Positions 56,500-64,000 of a stretch of 64,000 nucleotides of DNA are shown here, piece by piece. Position 1 is the stretch's first letter. Every line of letters begins with the position of its first letter. A model generated the notes under the pieces. It was not told the origin of the DNA. It searched no databases and worked only from the letters and a program-made list of their open reading frames with translations. This stretch comes from Lasiosphaeris hirsuta. Lineage: Eukaryota > Ascomycota > Sordariomycetes > Sordariales > Lasiosphaeriaceae. The stretch spans positions 6,138,001 through 6,202,000 of the forward strand of contig JAUKUA010000003.1 in the NCBI GenBank assembly GCA_030549175.1, read 5' to 3'. The position numbers and the translations under genes were made by a program.

Positions 56500-58068
56500 A
56501 TGCTCTGGAACACATTTCTCTTCGCCCTCCTTGCTGGGGGGCCACCAGCAGCTACATCAATCGCAACGACAACGACAATACGCCCAGCATCCATCACGAC
56601 TGTGGAGACCAGCACCGGGAGGAGTGTGGCGGGGTGTGCGGCGATGGGTATGTCTCATCACCAACATACTGGTGCTCGTACTAACCCGTCAACCAGCGTG
56701 ATCCAAACACCCTTCGAGGAGTGCGACCTCGGCGCGGCCCGGAACGGCGCTCCAGGCAGTGGGTGCACCGCTGACTGCAAGTGTGCGCCCGTCTGTGGCA
56801 ATGGAAAGAAAGAAGGGGCTGAGGAATGCGATCTCGGCGAACTCAACGGCAAGCCGAACTCGGGCTGTTCTGAGAAATGCACCATCACTTCTGTCTGCGG
56901 CAACAGCAAGGTTGAGAAAGGAGAGCAGTGTGACCTTGGCCCGCTAAACGGTCAATACAACTCAGGCTGCACCGCTGACTGCAAGTGTGCGCCAATCTGT
57001 GGCAATGGAAAGAAAGAAGGGGCTGAGGAGTGCGATCTCGGCGAACTCAACGGCAAGCCGAACTCGGGCTGTTCTAAGAAATGCACCATCACTTCTGTCT
57101 GCGGCAACGGCAAGGTTGAGAAAGGAGAGGAGTGCGATGCCGGCCCGAACAATGGAGCGTATAGCAGCGGATGCTCCAAGAACTGCACCCTCTGCGGCTA
57201 CTGCGGCGATGGTATCGTCGACCATGATGTCGAGGAATGCGACCTTGGCTGGAAAGTCAACGGCACGCCAGGCGCGAAATGTTCGGCAAACTGCACAACG
57301 ATCAACATCCCTTGCGGCGAGTGCGGCGATGGCATCATACAAGCCGGCGAGGAGTGTGATGATGGAGACAAAAACGGCCAGCCCGGCTCGCGTTGCAACG
57401 AAAACTGCACTCTGGTCGAGAAAGTCTGCGGAAACGGCGTGACAGAATGGCCCGAGGAATGCGACGACGGTGATCTCAACGGCACCCCCCAGTCCAAGTG
57501 CACAAAGGACTGTACATTCGCTGAGCCCTGCGGCCCGCCAAGGCCCCCGGTGTGTGGCAATGGCATTGTCGAGTCCCCAGAAGAGTGCGACAATGGCTTT
57601 ATGAACGGCGTCCCAGGCGGCAACTGCACGAAGGACTGCCGCCGCTGGTGCGACTACGGCCCAGACTTGTGCCACCCACGCTGCGGCGACGGCCAGCTCG
57701 ATGCCGGCGAGGAGTGCGACGACGGCCCCAACAACGGCAAGCCGTGGTCCAAGTGCGACGCGACTTGCCACAAGAAGCACCAACCTCCGAGCTATTGCGA
57801 GCAGTGCAACCCGAACCCCCCCTTCAACAAGTGCACCATCACGACGTCGTGTATCGCGGCGCTCGAAAACCGCTTCTACTGCGCGTGTCGCGCGGGATAC
57901 CGCGCCAACGGCATCGACCCGACGGACAAGCGCCAGTTCCGTCTGGAGTTCCCCGGACAGGAGTACCGCGTGTTTGTGGCGCCAGGCATCGAGTGTGACA
58001 CTCTTTGCAACAGCCCCCATCCGGGCCCTGAGTCATGCCAGGAGGTTCCCGTTAAGTTTGATTGCTAG
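56500..58068 (+). CDS. secreted protein with cysteine-rich CGNG...EECDxG repeats
   Basis: From ATG 56500 the first 13 codons (MLWNTFLFALLAG) look like a signal peptide. From 56697 the main frame is an array of about ten units of the type CGNGKKEGAEECDLGELNG followed by a short Cys-containing close. This resembles the DUF4215/Myxococcus cysteine-rich repeat. It ends with an EGF-like Cys cluster (CNPNPPFNKCTITTSCIAAL, FYCACRAGYRANG) and a final TAG. An intron at 56648-56696 (branch ACTAAC) joins CGDG to VIQTPFEECDLG, giving a first complete repeat. The exon before the intron (HHDCGDQHREECGGVCGDG) is in another frame than the signal peptide. They are separated by a run of six G (56535-56540), and one extra G would connect them. 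So either there is a single-base defect or assembly error, or the N-terminus differs. Likely extracellular or cell-wall attached. Confidence 0.75.
   Translation: MLWNTFLFALLAGGPPAATSIATTTTIRPASITTVETSTGRSVAGCAAMGMSHHQHTGARTNPSTSVIQTPFEECDLGAARNGAPGSGCTADCKCAPVCGNGKKEGAEECDLGELNGKPNSGCSEKCTITSVCGNSKVEKGEQCDLGPLNGQYNSGCTADCKCAPICGNGKKEGAEECDLGELNGKPNSGCSKKCTITSVCGNGKVEKGEECDAGPNNGAYSSGCSKNCTLCGYCGDGIVDHDVEECDLGWKVNGTPGAKCSANCTTINIPCGECGDGIIQAGEECDDGDKNGQPGSRCNENCTLVEKVCGNGVTEWPEECDDGDLNGTPQSKCTKDCTFAEPCGPPRPPVCGNGIVESPEECDNGFMNGVPGGNCTKDCRRWCDYGPDLCHPRCGDGQLDAGEECDDGPNNGKPWSKCDATCHKKHQPPSYCEQCNPNPPFNKCTITTSCIAALENRFYCACRAGYRANGIDPTDKRQFRLEFPGQEYRVFVAPGIECDTLCNSPHPGPESCQEVPVKFDC
56766..57173 (+). 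repeat. 204-base tandem duplication in the Cys-rich gene
   Basis: The 204 bases from 56766 recur from 56970 with few changes in the first 170 bases, so two 34-residue repeats were copied as a pair. The differences seen include GAA/GAG, GAG/AAG and AGC/GGC. Confidence 0.85.
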
Positions 58069-58685
58069 AATTTGGGGGCTTTGATCTCGGAGGTAATGCT
58101 GGCAGGGAATAATGATGGTTGTTAAATACTTCAAGGCTTCTGCTCTTTGGTGCGCCCTATTTAGGTTGCTTCGGGTTGGCGTCTGGACTCGGTTCTTATA
58201 TTATCTATTTCCGTCTACGAACTTGATCATTTTCTTATTATTCTTTTTTTAAAAGAAATCCCCCCATATGTATTTTGAGAATGTCTTGGGTGTATCATAA
58301 AATAGGGTCAGCCATGAGCGTAAGATAACCTTCCTACGTAGGTAGAAACGTGCCTCGCCGGCATATGAAGACACTTTGGATTAGTAATTCTGACACTTTT
58401 AGAGCGGAGCAATGGAAAAAAGAGGAGTGATCGAATTGAGTATGCTCCAGCTAAGAGAGCACGGCGTGTGAGCGCCGAATATATACAATAAGGTAGTAAG
58501 CTAAAGTGGGTGGCTATATACCTATTTGACTTGCTAGTTATCCATTGGTTTATTCTACTTAGAACTATTCTTTAGATCTAACGGTGGCTTCTAAGCCACC
58601 TTCGCAATATTTTAGCACCGGGATCTGCAGGAGGTTCAGGGCCGAGCCTGTCAGTCCTCTCTTGTCAGCCGGTGCCACTACGGCC
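58069..58685. other. AT-rich 3' flank, no gene recognised
   Basis: T-rich stretch at about 58236-58252. No open frame with support. Confidence 0.5.
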
Positions 58686-59171
58686 TCACTCCGGATCGCC
58701 CCATACATTCTCTTTGGGATCTGCGTCAACATAACTCTGCGCCCTCGAGGGCCTCGAGAATTCGCTCGGCGTCAATACATCGCCCATAAGGATACACCCG
58801 ACATATGTATCCGAGATGTTTGCGTAATCGTGACGAATTTGGCCCAGTAACGCCAAGAAAAAGGGGCTTTGGGCACTCCTTAATAATGTAATCACCTCCT
58901 TCCCGCTGCTGCTGTCGTGCCGGTCCGTGCCTTCTTCCTCGCTGTTAAAATTCCCGGTGAGCTCGTAAATCCTATACGGCGCACTAAGCAGCTGGTAGGC
59001 ATCCATATTAGCTTGGGGCCTTGGTCGATGAATTGTGCGGGCGAAGTCGGCCGTTGCTAAGAGACTGGGCGGGAGCTTTAGATGGCGGAGGAGGTGACTT
59101 ATGCTGCTCTGCGCGGGGGTATCGAAGGCCGGTATGAAGGCCTGGGAGCTAGGTGAAATCTCACCCGTCAT
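58686..59171 (-). CDS. hypothetical protein, 161 residues
   Basis: A frame from ATG at 59171 to a stop at 58686. Segments such as ISHLLRHLKLPPSLLATADF, AYQLLSAPYRIYELTGNF and LALLGQIRHDYANIS look like folded protein rather than chance translation, and an acidic loop (EEEGTDRH) lies in the middle. I know no relative. The frame remains open upstream of the ATG, so this may be the 3' part of a longer decayed gene. No signal peptide or membrane helix. Confidence 0.35.
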   Translation of the reverse strand: MTGEISPSSQAFIPAFDTPAQSSISHLLRHLKLPPSLLATADFARTIHRPRPQANMDAYQLLSAPYRIYELTGNFNSEEEGTDRHDSSSGKEVITLLRSAQSPFFLALLGQIRHDYANISDTYVGCILMGDVLTPSEFSRPSRAQSYVDADPKENVWGDPE

Positions 59172-59842
59172 GATGAAGCCTTTGACATCGGGGTGGGTGA
59201 CGGTCTGTGTAGCCGGACATTGGCGGGCCGCTCGACATGGCGCTCCTCCTCCTCCACCTCGGCAGAGAGCTCCCGCTCCCGCTTTTCACCGAGGGGCGAG
59301 ATATTTAGGCTGCGAATTCCAAGCGCCTCGTACCTTGCCTAGATCTTACCTCACTTAGACGACTTATGGTGGGCCCCGGCGATCAGGACCAGTTTTGTCA
59401 GTGTCCTTACTGAGCGGTAGCGTTTTGTAAGGTCCGCGTTTCCCGTTCCAGGATGGGCTTACTCGTAGCCGCCCCATCCCCGTTGTCGAACTGGATTACG
59501 TCGCTGACGTATTAGCCGGTTTTGGAGATAGTGTTCAGTTCCTTTGATACCTCCTTGGTTCAACGTTCTTACCGCGACTTGAACGGCAAGTGTCGGTCCC
59601 TTAATAGTTGGGAAGTTACGTAGATATCCTATGTTCATATCTGCTCTTTCCAATACTGGGTAGGAACGAGCCACCAGCGGCCACCCGGCACACTCAAAAT
59701 TCCTCCGCTGCTCCCAAACTTGATCTTCCCAGAAATGTTCTTCGAGCGTCCGAGTCAAAAAACGCACACACACACACACCCTCACACACACACTCACAAA
59801 CACACACACACTAACACACTAACAAGGTCAAGCTTAGGTGCG
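59172..59842. other. intergenic
   Basis: No gene recognised; a CA-rich microsatellite is at the right end. Confidence 0.5.
59767..59821 (+). repeat. CA-rich microsatellite
   Basis: Imperfect (AC)n tract of about 55 bases just upstream of the small gene at 59843. Confidence 0.9.
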
Positions 59843-60303
59843 ATGGCAGGTTTTTGCCCAAGATACGACCCGGAGGCCTTCGGGCAATCGATTCAAATGG
59901 CCAGCGAACGGCTTTCCCAGGCGATGTACGATTACCGACTGGGCCATGATATTGGGCCGTATCTTGTAAAGGCTACGGAAGTGCTGGCGGATGTTATCCG
60001 CCAGGGCATGAGGGAGCAGGCAGTTTTTGCCCGAGAACAACTCGCTCTAGAGCGCGAGAAGCTTACCATCAAGCGTGGAAAGTTCGCTATCGACCGTCAG
60101 TAGGTGGAGGTAATCAGTTCACTTAGGTCACCTCATTGGGGGAGATATCGTGGTTGTTGTGATAGCCATTGTCACCGTGTTACTGGCCATCTGGGCTACT
60201 GGTAGGAAAGCCCGGGTATGGTGGACCTGCCGGACCCGGCGTCCAGAGCGGCCGATAGGCCTTGATGATTTTCCAGCTCCGGAGGATGGTGTGCGGAACT
60301 AAC
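59843..60303 (+). CDS. small coiled-coil plus membrane-helix protein
   Basis: From ATG 59843 the frame encodes 86 residues: a soluble helix (FGQSIQMASERLSQAMYDYR), LVKATEVLADVIRQGMREQA and a heptad-like charged helix EQLALEREKLTIKRGKFAID, then a TAG at 60101-60103. In a different frame directly after stands a membrane helix (DIVVVVIAIVTVLLAIWA) with a basic tail ending in TAA at 60301-60303. A short intron between about 60100 and 60130 would join a coiled coil to a single membrane span, but I could not place borders that keep the frame. So the extent beyond 60103 is uncertain. The plan resembles the small membrane protein at 38499-38855, without visible sequence similarity. Confidence 0.45.
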
Positions 60304-60731
60304 ATGATGACTATTTGGGATGAACGGTGAAGTGTAGGTAATATTTTATTCATTGACAGTAGCCGTGGCCGGTTTTCTTTGTCTTATTTGTTGTTGTCGT
60401 TTCTTTGAGTTTCTTGGGGGATATACTTACCCGTCATTGAGCCTTCGGGCCAACCCTAACACCGGTAAGCCCATCTCCTTCAAGTCTCTTTAGTACTATC
60501 CGCTCAGCCCTTGACCGAGATGGTCAGGACTCGGGCATCATATTATTTTTAGGCGGTTGGATTTCGGTTGCCGCCCGATCGGCAACTGGCTGATCAATGT
60601 TGTTCATGGTCTGGCGGATAGTAAAATGTATTTTGGAGGATGACGAAGGAATTTCCATTCAGGTTAAGTGTTGCAATATATGATAGCATGCAGGTCGAGG
60701 GTGTTGGGACAGTCTACGGCCGTTAGGACAA
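60304..60731. other. intergenic, no gene recognised
   Basis: No supported frame. Confidence 0.5.
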
Positions 60732-61470
60732 TCAAGGTTCGAACAGCCTACCCTGGGTCTCCTGCCCAGGTATTTGATCCCGCTTGGGAACGATGGCGAA
60801 GACCTTATCGTCAAAGACAGTGTGAATGTCTGATCGGAGGGGTATTACGTTATCGCTGGCGCCGATGTCATTCTGGCTGAACAGATCGGGCGCAATGTAT
60901 TTAGAAAAAAAAACCAAGAAAAAAACACAGATGTCAGGTACAGGTATGGGTTGGGGAGTGCTAGAAAGTAGGCGCGAACTGCTGGAGCTCCTCCCGATCC
61001 CACCAATTCTGGACGGTGACCGGGATAATAGAATACGGGCCTCTCAATCCCCCACATGCAGTCAGTGATGCGACACGACGTTACCCCCTGTGCTTGGCGG
61101 CCAAGCTCTTTCCAAGGCGACGGTATAGCAGCGTGTGGAAAAGTCCAGTCCTCGGAGTGGGGAACCACTGGGTAGGGACGCTCTAGGACATCCCCATCGG
61201 GCAACTGAAAAAAGTATTCGATTTCGCGAAGGATACTATCGTCAGGTCGCACAACGCGTTCGAAACATTGGGCGCCGGCCTCGGGTATCGCGAGGAAGCC
61301 AGTTGAGGTATTACCGGTGACGATGCTACAGGCGACCAGAGCCGTGTCGTAATCGATTCCACCGTCGTCGAGGGCGCGTAGGTGAAGAAGCGTGTTTTCG
61401 GCTGCGGGATAATCGGGATGAAGGATCTTGACGATATGAGGTAGCCGTGCATCCTCGCACGTATGAGAGA
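60732..61470 (-). pseudogene. second HNH-endonuclease-type protein, broken
   Basis: From about 61470 down the minus strand reads LPHIVKILHPDYPAAENTLL, GGIDYDTALVACSIVTGN, REIEYFFQLPDGDVLERPYP and VVPHSEDWTFPHA. This is the N-terminal region of another class of fungal HNH proteins. The nuclease block starts SCRITDCMWG but changes frame near 61045, continuing SIIPVTVQNWWDREELQQFA and ending in a stop. The last block, IGASDNVIPLRSDIHTVFDD and KVFAIVPK, which holds the Asn and second His of the HNH motif, lies after an intron-like gap in the frame 60917-60732. The expected AHIIP is read as YSIIP, so the first His is gone. A frameshift and lost His support a pseudogene. The sequence is not close to the HNH relic at 22.9-24.0 kb. 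Confidence 0.65.
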
Positions 61471-61961
61471 ACTATCGCGTCTTTGATAATTAAGCGGCCA
61501 TCTGGTTTATTGTTTACTTTTATATCTTTTCGAGGCCGACAAGGGGAACGTCTTGCTGAATCGCGGGATGCCACCACCGAAGCGGCTAAGGATGTCGCAG
61601 AGTGAGTTGCTAAACTCGTCCATGATGGACACCTAACTTGATCTCCAGGTGCCATCCGTCCTCGCCTGACAGCCACCCTCATGAACATAAATCGTGCCGG
61701 CCGGTGCCTTGAACTTTAGATAGATCATCCAACCAAGCAAGAGACGACGATTCCACGCCACGATTTTGGACGAACTTGGCTCAGTGAGTTGATAGGTATG
61801 TTAGTTTTTGTCCGTTATTTTTCCTCAGAGTGTACGTTATTTTTCCTTAGTATTTACGTCTACCTCCAATTGAAGGAGGATCAACACTTAGGTCGGCCGT
61901 TAGGCCAACCAGTCAGTCATTTTGGGGGTGCCTGAATATTTGTTATAGTATTGTTTCACCA

Positions 61962-62036
61962 ATTCACTGGATCTCAACTGATAGAGGCTGTGCCAAAAGT
62001 ACACTCCAGGCTGTGGGTTCGATTCCCATTCAAATG
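61962..62036 (+). other. tRNA-like sequence, possible SINE head
   Basis: A D-arm-like GGATCTCAACTGATAGAGGC (box A type) is followed after about 30 bases by a good T-arm, GTGGG-TTCGATT-CCCAT (62013-62029; box B). The acceptor ends do not pair and no clear anticodon arm forms, so it is not a working tRNA gene. A related word GTGTCAAAAGTAC recurs at about 62080. This is the pattern of a tRNA-derived SINE or a tRNA relic. Confidence 0.35.
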
Positions 62037-62998
62037 GTAGTACAAGTGTAAGAGCAAATTTCCTTACCTGAGAGGGTGTGTCAAAAGTACTGCTATTGCA
62101 CAGAGTACAATTGCGGCGTCACTTTTTTTCACTTTGGTACAGTGGTCATTTCTGTACAACACGTATACGGGGGGCTTTTTGTTAACGAGTGCCTTAAGAG
62201 TTATCCAGGATCTTAGATAGATTTAGAAGCCATATACCGGTTTCCCTAAAGCTGTAGGTCACATTTCTAGGCTCTATACCTTATTTAGAGGCATCCATGT
62301 ATACAAAAAAAGAACCGCTGTTTGTTAATAAGGGCCGAAGATGTATAGGCAGCTAACTTTTTAGCTTTTTAGTAAAAGTAGATTTAAATACGCTTGTGAC
62401 GGCGCTGCAGGCTTTCACCAGGATTGGCGCGGCCCGATGATTTATATGAATTTGAAGAAAAACTTTTATTTAAATTAAAGAATTTAATTAACAAATTTTA
62501 TAAATATCCCCGCACGACAGACGGTGCGTAACGAACGAACGTACCGTTTAGGACACTATGTTTGGAGAACTAATAATTAAAGAGTACTTAGTCTTGGCAA
62601 ACGTGCTTAGCTGCTGAGCTTTGGTAGGACCCCTGAGCAGAAGGTGCTCAGTAAAGAAGTGTTTAGTTGGACACTGAGCGTAAAGGGACTGAGCATGATA
62701 CAAAGTACTTCCTAGATAGCTAGTGTATATGCTATCATCGTGTCTACGATAAAGCATAAGGATTCTGGTTCCTTACGCTAGCAATTACATTGTTCCTTTG
62801 TGCCCTACTTGTTCAGACTCACCTCTGTGCACTATAGAGGCAGCGACCTACATTGACATTGTATTTCCCCTTCTGAGAGAGCTAGCCTCAACAAGCCGTC
62901 TTTGGACCACCCCCTTCAGTTTGGCATCCTGCCATACGCTCTGTCTTAACTCACCGAGACCCTTACAGGCCTCTGCTGAGTGCAGGTCATAACAAGGT

Positions 62999-63039
62999 GG
63001 TCCCAGTTTTGGGCCACCTGTGTCCCTAAAACTGGGACC
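62999..63039. repeat. 12-base perfect inverted repeat
   Basis: GGTCCCAGTTTT (62999-63010) and AAAACTGGGACC (63028-63039) are exact reverse complements, 17 bases apart, with further partial pairing inside. This is a MITE-like or hairpin structure. Confidence 0.85.
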
Positions 63040-63224
63040 TCGCGAAAAGTTGCCATTTGAACTGCAAAGTACTACCTATTCGTCTAAACTATGTTTGTCG
63101 ACTTCTCTAATCATTTCCTGAGTAGCGCCTGAGCAAGGTAGCAAGGGGTAGTGCGGGTGACTAGGGTTGGTGAGGGCAACTTTAGGGTAAAACAACACAA
63201 TCTCCCAGAATCTCACGTCAAAAA

Positions 63225-63825
63225 ATGGCGACTCTAAATGGCATGGAAGCCAGCATTCGCGCGGTATTGGAGACCGCCAAGAACCACGGAATGTCCTTCC
63301 GCCGCGCAATAAAGGTCGTCAATGACGGTGAGTGTTGTACCCTAATCTTCTGCAGCGCCAAGCTAATTTCTTCAGTCTTCGACAGCGATCAGGACAACGA
63401 TGTCTTTTCAGACAAGAAGGCCAAGGGCAAGAACATCGATACCTCGTATATTGATAACGAGGACGACGAGGAGTCCGGTTCCGGAGCTGATGGTAACGAC
63501 GAGGAAGAGGCCGGCGATAAGGTTATCAAGGAAGAGGTCGAGGCGATTACGACCCCGGGCACTAGAAGCTTAAAGCGTAAAGCCTTGAACTTTATCCCCG
63601 ACTCTTCAACCCCGCCCAAGAGTAAGAACATGTATTATATGAGTTCACCCCATACTTTCTTGCTAAGATTCACCTGTAGAGCCAAAGCGCAAAGCTGTCG
63701 CTAAGACCCCTACGAAGACGAAGCCGAAGTCGACTGCTAAGGCTGCCGGCGAAAAGACTGCGCAGAAGGGCCGCCGCACGAAAGCTCGAAGACATTTTGG
63801 GGGTGACACACAGCGAAGGACTTGA
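63225..63825 (+). CDS. small acidic/lysine-rich protein, likely nuclear
   Basis: Three exons: 63225-63327, 63376-63621, 63680-63825. The introns (48 and 58 bases) have GCTAAT and GCTAAG branch words and TTCAG and TGTAG acceptors. The spliced frame is 164 codons with no stop. The N-terminal 35 residues ([20 protein letters not shown]) are helical. The middle is very acidic ([20 protein letters not shown]). After [18 protein letters not shown] the C-terminus is Lys/Arg/Ala-rich in the style of histone H1 tails ([17 protein letters not shown]). A chromatin or nuclear role is inferred from composition. The last ten residues (FGGDTQRRT) may come from sequence inserted at the 3' end. Confidence 0.7.
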
Positions 63826-63893
63826 GCATGGCGCGAGAACTCGAGGACACGCTAGGGGCTGCGCATGTATTTGAGTAGATGCCTAACATCACA

Positions 63894-63996
63894 ATCTAGT
63901 GTCCATTTATCTACCATTTCTCTCCTGGTCTAAGATGTGCAGTATGCCTAATTATGTCCCCAAATGCTCACATCTGGTGTCCATTTGTCTACCATT
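63894..63996 (+). repeat. imperfect direct repeat at the right edge
   Basis: ATCTAGTGTCCATTTATC (63894) recurs as ATCTGGTGTCCATTTGTC (63972), 78 bases apart, and both continue into TACCATT. The two differences are A/G transitions. The second copy reaches the window edge, so the full repeat is not visible. Confidence 0.8.
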
Positions 63997-64000
63997 GCTT

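Larger units (their letters stand above)
61471..63224. other. mostly AT-rich, no gene recognised
   Basis: Contains the tRNA-like stretch and the inverted repeat listed separately. The stretch 62160-62560 is AT-rich and stop-dense. Frames at 62548-62757 and 62798-62992 have no motif. Confidence 0.45.

Noticed and set aside
56962..58020. Minus-strand frame of 352 codons opposite the Cys-rich gene
   Set aside because: An Ala/Val-rich antisense product of the repeated Cys codons; no start context or domain.
61962..62036. A functional tRNA gene
   Set aside because: The acceptor arms do not pair and no anticodon arm can be drawn.

Overview
The window looks like accessory DNA from a filamentous ascomycete (Pezizomycotina, probably Sordariomycetes; inferred). 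Genes are spaced eukaryotic units with short introns of about 40-110 bases, GT...AG borders and ACTAAC/GCTAAC-type branch sites. The protein families are those of fungal non-self recognition: STAND/NLR proteins, HET domains, ankyrin and WD40 arrays, SesB-type hydrolases, nucleoside-phosphorylase domains, HNH proteins and small kinases. No tRNA or rRNA gene, CRISPR array or prokaryotic operon was found.

Layout. 1-9.4 kb, almost all on the minus strand: a C2H2-like DNA-binding protein cut by the window edge, then a graveyard of a broken NB-ARC/TPR receptor, a broken beta-lactamase-family protein, a LINE relic and a broken HET protein. 11.4-21.7 kb, plus strand, is the best preserved part. It holds a multi-pass membrane ankyrin protein with ten almost identical 99-base repeats and a one-base defect in a G run, then a HET fragment, then an eight-exon NLR fusing a SesB-like serine hydrolase, a PNP_UDP phosphorylase domain and an NB-ARC ATPase. 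21.7-32 kb has AT-rich sequence, an HNH-type gene with one stop, an F-box-like gene and kinase and hydrolase fragments. 32.4-42.2 kb has an intact 267-residue conserved fungal protein, a small secreted Cys-rich protein, a coiled-coil protein, a pogo-like transposase relic, a kinase N-terminal relic, a small membrane protein and an intact 860-residue orphan. 44.8-54.8 kb has a subtilase relic without its serine segment, a CbxX-type AAA+ gene with one stop and a NACHT-WD40 relic reduced to one WD repeat. 56.5-64 kb has a Cys-rich repeat protein, a small coiled-coil/membrane protein, a second HNH relic and a lysine-rich acidic nuclear-type protein.

Reading of the whole. In most relics an in-frame TAG (rarely TAA) stands where the flanking motif suggests Trp or Gln. 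This is the product expected from CpA-to-TpA change, so repeat-induced point mutation (RIP) or a similar process probably inactivated duplicated immune-type genes here. The two large survivors, the ankyrin membrane protein and the hydrolase-PNP-NB-ARC receptor, are the most likely working parts of a recognition and cell-death module. That they act together is not shown by the sequence.
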